Below, piece by piece: positions 9,601 through 17,098 of a stretch of DNA of 64,000 bases. Numbering within the stretch: position 1 is the stretch's first letter; the number at the start of each line of letters is the position of its first letter. Both the position numbers and the translations under genes were made by a program. The notes under the pieces were generated by a model. That model saw only the letters and a program-made list of their open reading frames with translations, ran no database searches and was not told the origin of the DNA. Source of the DNA: Byssovorax sp. (GTDB taxonomy: Bacteria; Myxococcota_A; Polyangia; Polyangiales; Polyangiaceae); the NCBI GenBank assembly GCA_025362495.1, contig JANYGI010000002.1, positions 1 to 64,000 of the forward strand, given 5' to 3'.

Positions 9601-10174
9601 TCGTGAGCACCTCGCGCTGCTCTCGCGACAGCGATCGTGGCTCGGTGGCGAGCACGCAGAGCACCCCGACGCGGTGCCCGTCCTCGAGCTCGATCGGCGC
9701 GCCGGCATAGAAGCGGATGGGGCGAGCGCCGGTGACGAGCGGGTTGCCGCAGAAGCGTGGATCGAGCCGCGCGTCCGGGACCTCGAGGACCTCTCGACCC
9801 TGGATGGCGTGCACGCAGAAGGCGTCGGGGCCGCGGGGGATCTGGGTCGAGGAGGCGCCAACGGCGGCCTTGAACCACATCCGCTCTCGATCGACGAGGC
9901 TGACGAGGCCGACGCCGACGCCGCACACGTGCGCCGCCGCGACCGCGAGCGCGGTGAAGTCGTCCTCGGGCGCGCTGTCGAGGATCGCGCACGCGTCGAG
10001 CGCCGCTAGCCGGGCGGTCTCGTTCTCGGGATGGGCAGCGGGGATCTTCACCACGACGGAGCGCGCGCGGACGAGCCCACGCCCGCCAGGAAACGGCGCT
10101 CGCCATCGCACCTTGAGGCGCAGCTCCGCGGCGACGAGGTCCGCTCGGAGCGTGCGCCGCTGAACAGGAGTCAC
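6689..10174 (-). CDS. Hybrid sensor histidine kinase: GAF-PAS-PAS-PAS-HisKA-HATPase-REC-HPt
   Basis: About 1161 residues, soluble. A GAF domain (about 55-185, opening with ILDSAPEDDF) is followed by three PAS domains (about 235-355, 385-505, 510-640), a HisKA helix with SHEIRTPM (phospho-acceptor His near 653), an HATPase_c domain (GTGIGLTS-type G box, GSGLGLGIC), a receiver domain with LILMDMQMPELDG (Asp near 958) and a C-terminal HPt domain with ALAHQLRGSAGSYGF (His near 1102). It can therefore run a full internal phosphorelay and pass phosphate to an unlinked regulator; none is adjacent. The frame stays open to 10291, but that would overlap the divergent kinase gene. GTG 10174 follows a GGGGCGAGG-like site; GTG 10054 just before the GAF domain is an alternative. 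Confidence 0.9.
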   Translation of the reverse strand: MTPVQRRTLRADLVAAELRLKVRWRAPFPGGRGLVRARSVVVKIPAAHPENETARLAALDACAILDSAPEDDFTALAVAAAHVCGVGVGLVSLVDRERMWFKAAVGASSTQIPRGPDAFCVHAIQGREVLEVPDARLDPRFCGNPLVTGARPIRFYAGAPIELEDGHRVGVLCVLATEPRSLSREQREVLTTLAKQVALRLDLRRARAERDRESAAQGLTRSHVAALVDEVRSKEAHFRSLIEAIPQLVWTTTPEGRGDYFNRRWIEYTGLSGEPGDRSGFSRVVHPDDLGVCIETWFKAVSAGTSYDFEYRIRRASDGAYRWHLGRALPVHDDQGRIVKWFGTCTDIDDQRRAKEALVEAQRLLDLQVQERTAQLQASSAAHHQSENRYRTLIDSAPIGIFESDDKGNCLYVNAGWERLVGISNDEARGLGWRRGIHAEDRERLVAVWETALERHEEIATEYRRYTPRGLSWFAVTASPLRDAAGKVIGYLGALTDVTERRRAEAMAQRLAAIVESSQDAIFSMTLDGVIIDWNHGAERVFGHSAAEIIGGSFMPLVPPDRLQEHHDIIARLQRGERVDHLETVRCRKDGELIDISVSVSPVLNASGVIVGASKIARDVTAARRAAAELARAKTAAEAATRAKSDFLANMSHEIRTPMTAVLGFTELLLDSALSESDRLNYVMTVRRNGEHLLSILNDILDFSKIEAGKLSTERIECSVCQILGEVESLMRLRAQEKSLAFDIVYASPVPAMMASDPTRLRQIVLNLVSNAIKFTERGSVRIEVRCEAVDSAAPDLVIEVVDTGIGLTSTQMEGLFQPFSQADASTTRRYGGSGLGLGICAPLAVALGGAITVASEIARGSTFTLRLPLDRKARGSMIHAPAAIAMTARTSRRSERAGVPKLAGRVLLAEDGQDNQVLISRLLQGWGVEVSLVENGRAAIASATEAASAGRPFDLILMDMQMPELDGYGATAHLRAGGYRGKIVALTAHAMTGERERCLRAGCDDYLRKPIERAAAWAMVASCVSRQASGARDVPPGASVALEAELGVAGKESSTLELYSVYAAHPDMTGIVEDFVAKLPVRLGAIQAALDEIDLGRLRALAHQLRGSAGSYGFLPITVAAARVEDALTSGERVARVASEVASLMALCSRVRPGPTPVAA

Positions 10175-10269
10175 GGCCTCGCCCCCGCGGCGATCAAGCC
10201 CCGCGCGGCCCGACGCGAATGGAGCTAGCGTCGCCCGGCTCGGCAAGTGTTCGCTGGACGAGGGAGATC

Positions 10270-13200
10270 GTGGTCGCAAAGGCTGACGCACAAGCGGACG
10301 AATTCACCGGGACCGAGCGCTTCCTCGTCATTCGCCGCGTCGGCGCCGGCGGGATGGGCGTGGTCTACGAGGCCCTCGATCGCGAGCGCAACACCCGCGT
10401 CGCGCTGAAGACGCTGCGCACCGTCAAGCCCGACGCCATCCTCCGCTTCAAGAACGAGTTCCGCGCGCTGTCGGACATCCAGCACCCGAACCTCGCCAGC
10501 CTCGGCGAGCTGTTCGAGGAGCACGGGCAGTGGTTCTTCACGATGGAGATGGTGCGCGGCGTCCATTTCCTCGATTACGTGCGGCGCCCTGTCGACGAGG
10601 CCGGAGGCGAGGTCCACGCCTCGACCGACGACGAGCCCACGGCGAACCTCGGGGTGACGGCGCGCACCTCGCAGGACTCGATCCCCGCGCTGCCGCCGAA
10701 GCGGCTGCCCTCCGGCGCCGACGAGACGCGCCTCCGCGGCGCCGTCGCGCAGCTCGCCCTCGGCCTCGCGGCGCTGCACCGCGCGCACAAAGTCCACCGC
10801 GACATCAAGCCGTCGAACATCCTGGTGACGGCCGAGGGGCGCGTGGTGATCCTCGACTTCGGGCTCGTGGCCGATCTCGTCAACGTGATCCCCGAGTCGC
10901 ACCTCGTCGGAACGTTCTCGTACATGGCGCCGGAGCAGGCTGGAATGAAGCCGATTGGCCCCGCGGCCGACTGGTACAGCGTCGGCGTCCTGCTCTATCA
11001 GGCGCTCACCGGGCGGCTCCCCGTGAGCGGCAACGCGCGCGAGGTCCTGATCCTGAAGCAGGCCTTCGATCCGCCGCCGCCGAGCGCGCTCGTCGAGGTG
11101 CCCGAGGATCTCGATCGCATCTGCTCCGATCTCCTGCGAATCGAGCCGAAAGATCGCCCCTCCGAGCGCGACATCCTCCGCCGGTTGCACGCCGAGGACC
11201 CGCCGTCGCTCCCCGATTTTCACGGCCACGGTCCCCACTTCGTCGGCCGCCGCACCGAGCTCGACGAGCTCAAGAAGGCCTTCGCGACGAGCCGCCGCGA
11301 GCGTGGAGTAACCGTGTTACTCCACGGCGAGTCGGGCGTGGGCAAGAGCGCCCTGGTGCGGCGGTTCGCGTCGAGCGCCGTCAAGGCCGACCGGATGACG
11401 GTGGTGCTCTCGGGCCGCTGCTACGAGCGCGAGAGCGTGCCGTACAAGGCCGTCGACGGCGTGATCGACTCGCTCAGCCGCTACCTCACCTCGCTCGCCG
11501 AGGTCGACGTGAAGCCGCTGCTCCCGCGGCAGCGCGGCCTGCTCGGGCAGGTGTTCCCGGTGCTCCGCAAGGTGGAGGCGATCGCCGAGGCGCCGCGCCC
11601 GCTCGCGGGCTCTCTCGATCCGCAGGTGCTGCGCGCGCGACTGTTCTACGCGCTCCGCGATCTGCTGACGCGCCTCGCCGACAACGGGCCGCTGGTGCTG
11701 GTGATCGACGATCTCCAGTGGGCCGACGCCGACAGCCTCGCGCTCCTCGCCGACATCATGCGGCCGCCGGGCGAGCCCAGGCTGCTCTTGATCGCGACGA
11801 TGCGCGCGGCGATGAAGAGCGAGCTCCGCCGCCTCGAAGAGGATCACACCGAGTCGACCGTGCAGGGGATCGAGCAGGTGATCGGGCTCTTCGGCGGCGA
11901 CGTGCGCGCGCTCGGCGTCGGCAGCCTCCCGCGCGAGGACGCGCGCGCCCTCGTCGACGCGCTGCTGCGCGACGCGGGCGCGGGCTCCGAGGTCAGCGCC
12001 GGCGCCCTCGCCGAGGAGGCCGGAGGCCACCCGCTCTTCATCGACGAGCTGGTGCGTCAGCGCATCTTGCTCGGCGACAAGGCCGGTCCATTGCGCCTCG
12101 ACGACGCGCTGCGCACGCGGATTGATCGCCTCGAAGAAGGCCCGCGCCGGCTCCTCGAGCTCGTCGCCGTCGCCGGCGCGCCGATCGTGCAGGAGACGGC
12201 GGCCCTCGCCGCCAAGGTCGAGTTCAACGAGCTGGTGCGCGAGGCGTCGCTGCTCCGCGCGCAGAACCTCGTGCGCACCGGCGGCGTGCGCCGCACCGAC
12301 GCGGTCGAGCCGTACCACGATCGCGTGCGCGAGGCGGTGCTGCTCGGCCTCGATCCAGCGTCGCAGCGCGCGTGGCATGGTCGCCTCGCGCGCGCCCTCG
12401 AGGCCGCCGAGCACGCCGACGCCGAGGCCCTCGCCGTGCACTGGCGCGGCGCGGGCGAGGCGCAAAAAGCAGCCTCGTACGCGCTCCACGCGGCCGAGAG
12501 CGCGGCCGCGGCGTTCGCCTTCGATCGCGCGGCGCGGCTCTACCAGCTCGCGCTCGACCTCCACCCGATAGCCGGGCCCGAGGGCAGCGCGCTCCGCGAA
12601 AAACTGGGCGACGCGCTCGCCAACGCCGGCCGCGGCGCGCAGGCCGCCGACGCCTACCTCGCCGCCGCCGAGCAGCGCACGCAGGGCGCCGCGCTCGATC
12701 TCCGCCGCAAGGCCGCCGAGCAGCTCCTCCGCTCCGGCCACATCGACGAGGCCATGGCCGCGCTCCGCACGGTGCTCACCGCGATCGGCATGGATCTGCC
12801 CGAATCGTCGAAGCGCGCGCTGGCCTCGCTGCTCTTTCGTCGCACCCAGATTCGCCTCCGCGGCCTCGGCTTCAAGGAGCGCGCCGAGCGCGAGATCGCC
12901 CCCGAAGATCTGATCCGCATCGACACGTGCTGGGCCGTCTCCACCGGCCTCGGGCTCGTCGACAACATCATCGGATCGTACTTCCAGACCCGCGGTCTTC
13001 TCCTCGCGCTCGACGCCGGCGAGCCGCACCGCATCGCCCGCGCCATCGCCATGGAAGCGAGCTACTCGTCGGCCTCGGGCGGCGCCGCCCGCGAGCGCAC
13101 CGCCGAGCTCCTGCGCACCACGCAGGCCCTCGCGCGGCGCCTCGACGATCCCTACTCGCTCGCGTGGGCCGCCGCGGCCGAGGGCATCACCGCGGCGCTC

Positions 13201-14064
13201 GAGGGCCGCTGGAAGGTCGGCCACGACGCCGCCGAGCGCGCCGAGGCCATCTTCCGCGAGCGCTGCACCGGCGCGTCCTGGGAGATCGCCTCGATGCGCT
13301 GGATCTCGCTCTGGTCGCTCAGCTACCTGGGCAACCTCGGCGAGCTCTCGCGCCGCATCCCCGAGCGGCTGCGCGAGGCCAAAGATCGCGGCGATCTCTA
13401 CGCCTCGCTCTGCCACTCCATCGGCCTCGCCAACCTCGTCTGGCTCGCGGCCGACGATCCGAGCCACGCCCGCGAGCGCAACCGAGAGGCCCTCCGCGCC
13501 TGGTCGCAGCGCAAATTCCACGTCGAGCACTGGTGGGCGATGCTCTCCGAGCGGCAGATCGATCTCTATCAAGGCAACGGCGAAGCAGCCTTTCAGGGCG
13601 TGGAGGAGCAGTGGCCCGCGCTCTCCGGCTCACTGCTCCTGATGGTGCAGCTCACCAAGCTCGAGGCCACGCACCTCCGCGCGCGCGCGGCGCTGATGCT
13701 CGCCGTGCAGCGCCCCGCGCAGCGCAAGGCCATGGTCAAATCCGCGCTGGCCGACGCCGCGAAGATGGAGAAGGAAGAGATGCCCTGGTCCAACCCGCTG
13801 GTGGCCCTCCTCCGGGCGGGAGCAGCGATGATCGAAGGCGACCGCGCTCAGGCCCTCTCGCTGCTCCAGCGCGCGATAACGGGGCTCGACGACGCCAGCA
13901 TGGCGCTGTACGCCGCAGCGGCGCGTTATCGTCGGGGCCGCCTCCTCGGCGGAGAAGAGGGCGACAGGCTCGCCGCGTCGGCCGATCAATGGCTGGCGAA
14001 CCAGGGAGTCGTCAATCGCCTCCGGATGGTTGGAATGCTGGCTCCGGGCTTCCCCGAGGGGTGA
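10270..14064 (+). CDS. PknK-like Ser/Thr kinase fused to AAA ATPase and TPR-like region
   Basis: About 1264 residues. The N-terminal Hanks kinase has GAGGMGVV (25-32), Lys 47, VHRDIKPSN (near 175) and DFG (near 196). An insert of about 30 residues rich in Asp/Thr/Pro sits between the small and large kinase lobes. From about 324 (VGRRTELDELKKAF) an AAA_16-type ATPase follows with Walker A GESGVGKS (near 354) and Walker B LVLVIDDLQWAD (near 476). The rest is Ala/Leu/Arg-rich helical repeat. This order matches multidomain kinases such as PknK, where ATPase and repeats regulate the kinase or bind partners. GTG 10270 has AGGGAG just upstream; ATG 10219 is in frame but has no such site. It is divergent from the hybrid sensor kinase, so the two may share control. 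Confidence 0.88.
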   Translation: MVAKADAQADEFTGTERFLVIRRVGAGGMGVVYEALDRERNTRVALKTLRTVKPDAILRFKNEFRALSDIQHPNLASLGELFEEHGQWFFTMEMVRGVHFLDYVRRPVDEAGGEVHASTDDEPTANLGVTARTSQDSIPALPPKRLPSGADETRLRGAVAQLALGLAALHRAHKVHRDIKPSNILVTAEGRVVILDFGLVADLVNVIPESHLVGTFSYMAPEQAGMKPIGPAADWYSVGVLLYQALTGRLPVSGNAREVLILKQAFDPPPPSALVEVPEDLDRICSDLLRIEPKDRPSERDILRRLHAEDPPSLPDFHGHGPHFVGRRTELDELKKAFATSRRERGVTVLLHGESGVGKSALVRRFASSAVKADRMTVVLSGRCYERESVPYKAVDGVIDSLSRYLTSLAEVDVKPLLPRQRGLLGQVFPVLRKVEAIAEAPRPLAGSLDPQVLRARLFYALRDLLTRLADNGPLVLVIDDLQWADADSLALLADIMRPPGEPRLLLIATMRAAMKSELRRLEEDHTESTVQGIEQVIGLFGGDVRALGVGSLPREDARALVDALLRDAGAGSEVSAGALAEEAGGHPLFIDELVRQRILLGDKAGPLRLDDALRTRIDRLEEGPRRLLELVAVAGAPIVQETAALAAKVEFNELVREASLLRAQNLVRTGGVRRTDAVEPYHDRVREAVLLGLDPASQRAWHGRLARALEAAEHADAEALAVHWRGAGEAQKAASYALHAAESAAAAFAFDRAARLYQLALDLHPIAGPEGSALREKLGDALANAGRGAQAADAYLAAAEQRTQGAALDLRRKAAEQLLRSGHIDEAMAALRTVLTAIGMDLPESSKRALASLLFRRTQIRLRGLGFKERAEREIAPEDLIRIDTCWAVSTGLGLVDNIIGSYFQTRGLLLALDAGEPHRIARAIAMEASYSSASGGAARERTAELLRTTQALARRLDDPYSLAWAAAAEGITAALEGRWKVGHDAAERAEAIFRERCTGASWEIASMRWISLWSLSYLGNLGELSRRIPERLREAKDRGDLYASLCHSIGLANLVWLAADDPSHARERNREALRAWSQRKFHVEHWWAMLSERQIDLYQGNGEAAFQGVEEQWPALSGSLLLMVQLTKLEATHLRARAALMLAVQRPAQRKAMVKSALADAAKMEKEEMPWSNPLVALLRAGAAMIEGDRAQALSLLQRAITGLDDASMALYAAAARYRRGRLLGGEEGDRLAASADQWLANQGVVNRLRMVGMLAPGFPEG

Positions 14065-14078
14065 TAGCCTCGGCGGTC

Positions 14079-15140
14079 ATGCGATCGCCTTCTTCCCGAC
14101 ACGGTTTCGTCACGATGGGCCTCGGTCTCGCCGCGATCCTCGCCGACTGCGGCGGCGAGACCGGCGCGACGACGGGCACGCCGGATGCGGGCCCCACGTT
14201 CCACTACGCGCACGACGACACCCTTCGCCTCAACCACGTTCAGGTGAAGGGCACGCACAACAGCTATCACGTCGCCCAGCCCGACGCGATCAAGCCCCTC
14301 GCGTACACGCATGTCCCCCTCGACCAGCAGCTCCGCTCGCAGGGAGTGCGGCAGATCGAGCTCGACACCCACTACAACTACGTCAAAGACTCCTACGAGG
14401 TCTTCCACCTCGGCACGCTCGACGAAGGCACCACCTGCCGCCTCTTCACCGAGTGCCTGAAGGTGGTCAAGGCCTGGTCCGACGAGAACCCGGCTCACAT
14501 GCCGATCTTCATCCAGATCGAGCCCAAGGACGATCCGCTGGAGGGCGAGGCCGAGAAGCTGTTTGGCCGCCTCGAGGGCGACGTGCTCTCCGTCTTCCCG
14601 CGCGAGCGGGTGATCACGCCCGACAGCGTGCGTGGCAAAGCCGCGAGCGTGCGTGAAGGCCTGGCCGCGAACGGCTGGCCCACGCTGGGCGAGGTGCGCG
14701 GCAAGATCGTCTTCTTCGTCGACAATTCATCTGGCTTTCGCCAGTACTACACCCACGGCAACAAGGACCTCGACGGCCGCCTGATGTTCATCGACGGCGA
14801 GCTCGACTCCCCCTGGTCGGGCGTGATCCTCGCCAACACGCCCGACACCGACGCGATGAAGATCGCCGCCGCGCTGAAGGAAAACCTCATCGTCCGCACC
14901 CGCGCCGACGGCGACAACGAGGAGCCTTTCGCGGGCGACACCGCCCATCGCGACGAGGCCATCGCCGGCGGGGCCAACCTGGTGAGCACCGATTACCCGG
15001 TGGGCGTGAAGGGGGTGCCGGCGACGGGGCCGGAGTACGTGGTCGAGATCCCCGGAGGGACGCCGGCGCGCTGCAACCCGGTGACGGCACCGGAGGAGTG
15101 CACCGCGAAGGACATCGAAGATCCCCAGTTCATCAAGTGA
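14079..15140 (+). CDS. PI-PLC-like phosphodiesterase, predicted lipoprotein
   Basis: A 353-residue protein resembling Ca2+-dependent phosphoinositide phospholipase C of the PI-PLC-C1 type. The family start NHVQVKGTHNSYH (about residues 51-63) carries the first catalytic His. QIELDTHYN and EVFHLGTLDEGTTC follow, with later segments IFIQIEPKDD, GKIVFFVDNSS and STDYPVG matching a TIM-barrel phosphodiesterase. The N-terminus has a hydrophobic stretch ending ILADCGG, a near-lipobox with Asp before Cys, so it is likely exported. The expected reaction is cleavage of phosphatidylinositol or a similar phosphodiester; substrate is not readable. It starts 14 bp after the PknK-like gene, suggesting co-transcription. 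The frame runs on upstream as an antisense-like shadow, but ATG 14079 is the natural start. Confidence 0.8.
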   Translation: MRSPSSRHGFVTMGLGLAAILADCGGETGATTGTPDAGPTFHYAHDDTLRLNHVQVKGTHNSYHVAQPDAIKPLAYTHVPLDQQLRSQGVRQIELDTHYNYVKDSYEVFHLGTLDEGTTCRLFTECLKVVKAWSDENPAHMPIFIQIEPKDDPLEGEAEKLFGRLEGDVLSVFPRERVITPDSVRGKAASVREGLAANGWPTLGEVRGKIVFFVDNSSGFRQYYTHGNKDLDGRLMFIDGELDSPWSGVILANTPDTDAMKIAAALKENLIVRTRADGDNEEPFAGDTAHRDEAIAGGANLVSTDYPVGVKGVPATGPEYVVEIPGGTPARCNPVTAPEECTAKDIEDPQFIK

Positions 15141-15652
15141 ACGGCTCGCGAGGGTCGATCCGGCAGCCCGCGCCGCCGCGAGAAGCGCCTGATACTACAG
15201 CCGCAGAAGGGTCCTCGTAGCTGGTGCGGATCGAAGGGGATCACGAGCAGAGAGGGAAAAAATTCACAGGGAGACGAGGAGGTTGGGAGGTCAGAGGCAG
15301 ATTTTTGATCACTCCTGCTCTTCTTTTTCTCCGGCCTCCCTGTCTCCTCGCCTCCCTGTGAACCGAACCGATCTCGCGCCGGTCTGGTCGCTCGCCGGGA
15401 GCCGGGCCTGCGGCGAAGTACGGGTGCAGTATTATCCCGGCGGATAAAATCTAGCGCGACGGCTAGCCCGGACTTCGCGCCTCCCCGGGGATCCCGCGGG
15501 AATCCACGCCATTCTCGGCCGGGACGCGCTGGCCCTCGCCTTGTTGCAATGGTCGAGAGCGCTGCCCGTGGGACTCCGGCGCGACTTCCGAACCCAGCTT
15601 TTGTGCTGTTCTAGCCCGTCGCGCTTCTTCTCCCCGGGCAGCTCCCTTTACC
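15141..15652. other. 512-bp intergenic gap
   Basis: No supportable coding sequence. It holds the large hairpin at 15263-15362, a small CTAGC/GCTAG inverted repeat at 15451-15466 next to the AT-rich stretch GGATAAAATC, and presumably the promoter of the gene pair starting at 15653. A tRNA-like or clear Y-RNA-like fold was looked for by eye and not found. Confidence 0.6.
15263..15362. repeat. 100-nt purine/pyrimidine-biased imperfect palindrome
   Basis: Arms at 15263-15281 (TTCACAGGGAGACGAGGAG) and 15344-15362 match at 18 of 19 positions when inverted. After a symmetric 3-nt internal loop, a second stem pairs GGGAGGTC (15285-15292) with GGCCTCCC (15333-15340). The 5' arm is almost all purine and the 3' arm almost all pyrimidine. 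It could be a structured RNA, a miniature repeat element, or a terminator for the upstream phospholipase gene. Confidence 0.7.
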
Positions 15653-17098
15653 ATGAGCACTCGAAGCCTCTCCCGCGCCAGCGACCGGGTCGCGCGCGAA
15701 GATCTCTTGCTCTTCGTCAACGCCTGCTTCGCCTGCACCGGTCAGCGCGAGTTCTACGGCGACGGTCGGGGCCAGAAGGTCTCGCTCGATTTCCTCCACG
15801 GCTACATCGCGGGAAACTACCGCGACCTCTATGCGCAGGTGCTCGCGCTCGGCGTGAACCACCTGAACCAGGCGCTGATCGTGCGCAACCTCCTCGCGAG
15901 CGGCCGCGAGGTGCGCGAGGCGAGCCGCGCGCGCGAGAACGCGCTGCTGACGCGCACGCTGCACACCCTGCCTTCGCACCGGGCCATGCACCTGCTCGAA
16001 GATCTCGCGAAGCACGGAGTCAACAACCGCCGCGCGCGGGCCCTCACGAAGAGCTTCCTCGGACGCGCCGAGGAGCGCGATTTCCTCGCGGTGAAGTACC
16101 GTCGCTCGTTCCGGCGCGCCGCCATGCACGCGCACGCACCGTTCATCGGCGAGCTTCAACCCTTCTTTCTCCGCGGATGGAAGGAGCGGCGCTTCGTGAC
16201 CCCGCTGTTCGAGTCGTTCCGTCAGGCCCACTACTCCGATCGAGCGCTCTACGAGCTGCCGTATTCCATCGCCGAAGGCCTCGCGCAGAAGCGCGGCGTG
16301 CGTCGTGACGTGTTCCTCGAGCGCATCACTCCCCGGCTCACCGCCCACGAGCGCGCGCGGCTCGTCTCCACGCGTGCGGCGGCCGGCCTCGCGACCGACG
16401 TCGACTGGTCGCGGCAATCGCTCGTGCGCATCGCGAGCTACCTGCTCTCGCTCCCCGAGGCCGAGCGGGCCGCGCGCGAAGAGGAGCTTTCGCGCGCGTT
16501 CACCCTCTCGGTCCGGCGAGCAGCGCGCCGCACCGAGGCCTCGTATGGCCGCGTGGTGTGCGTGCTCGATCGGAGCTATTCGAGCCAGGGAAGCCGCGAA
16601 AAGCGCCATCGTCCGCTCGCGGCGGCGCTCGCGGTCTCGCGCTTCTTCCGCGCCACGGCGAGCTCGTACACTGCTCTCTGGACCTCGTCCACCGCCGCCA
16701 AAGGGCTCTCCGAGCGCGAGGAGCTGCACGTCTTGCCGCGCGGAGCGACCGACCTCGCCACGCCCATCCTCGCGGCGCTTCGCCTTCGTCCCGACCTGCT
16801 CGTGGTGGTATCCGACGGCTACGACAACGATCCTGGAGGTCTCGCCGGGCAGGTGCTGGAGGCCGGCGCACGCCTCGTTCCCGGGTGCTTCATGCTGCAC
16901 TTGAACCCGGTTCACGACAGCGAGATCTACGCCCCGAAGTCGCTCACGCCGGCCGTACCCACGCTCGGTCTGCGCGACGCCGAGGACGTGCCCACCCTCG
17001 TTGCACTGGCACGCTTCGCGACGACCGCCGGGTCGATGACCGATCTGGAGCGCGACCTCGACGTCCGGGTGCGCGCCTTCCTGCGAGATGCCTCATGA
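15653..17098 (+). CDS. Helical-repeat plus VWA (MIDAS) protein, possibly TROVE-like
   Basis: A 481-residue soluble protein I do not recognise with certainty. Residues 1-290 are alpha-helical and basic, with TGQREFYGDG (29-38) and LDFLHGYIAGNYRDLY (45-60). Residues 298-440 form a VWA-type domain with an intact metal site: VCVLDRSYS (DxSxS at 306-310), GATD (364-367) and VVSDGYDND (385-393). A basic helical part before a MIDAS VWA domain is the layout of Ro60/TROVE RNA-binding proteins, so an RNA-handling role is possible; this is inference. The stop overlaps the next gene's start as ATGA, so the two products probably work together. Only a weak GGGCAG precedes ATG 15653. Other options are a vWA protein of a MoxR-type system, but no ATPase is adjacent. 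Confidence 0.65.
   Translation: MSTRSLSRASDRVAREDLLLFVNACFACTGQREFYGDGRGQKVSLDFLHGYIAGNYRDLYAQVLALGVNHLNQALIVRNLLASGREVREASRARENALLTRTLHTLPSHRAMHLLEDLAKHGVNNRRARALTKSFLGRAEERDFLAVKYRRSFRRAAMHAHAPFIGELQPFFLRGWKERRFVTPLFESFRQAHYSDRALYELPYSIAEGLAQKRGVRRDVFLERITPRLTAHERARLVSTRAAAGLATDVDWSRQSLVRIASYLLSLPEAERAAREEELSRAFTLSVRRAARRTEASYGRVVCVLDRSYSSQGSREKRHRPLAAALAVSRFFRATASSYTALWTSSTAAKGLSEREELHVLPRGATDLATPILAALRLRPDLLVVVSDGYDNDPGGLAGQVLEAGARLVPGCFMLHLNPVHDSEIYAPKSLTPAVPTLGLRDAEDVPTLVALARFATTAGSMTDLERDLDVRVRAFLRDAS

Noticed and set aside
7205..10009. Plus-strand open frame of 934 codons over the hybrid kinase
   Set aside because: Antisense to a gene with complete GAF-PAS-HisKA-REC-HPt motifs; composition is that of a GC-skewed shadow.
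12372..14078. Possible fusion of an Arg-rich protein to the PI-PLC
   Set aside because: This upstream stretch is an off-frame reading of the PknK-like gene; the natural start is ATG 14079.
15141..15652. tRNA-like or classical Y-RNA fold beside the VWA gene
   Set aside because: No T-loop-like sequence or tRNA cloverleaf could be read; only the large hairpin is supported.
15463..15738. Minus-strand 91-codon frame in the 512-bp gap
   Set aside because: It overlaps the start of the VWA gene, is Arg/Ala/Glu-rich and shows no motif or ribosome site.
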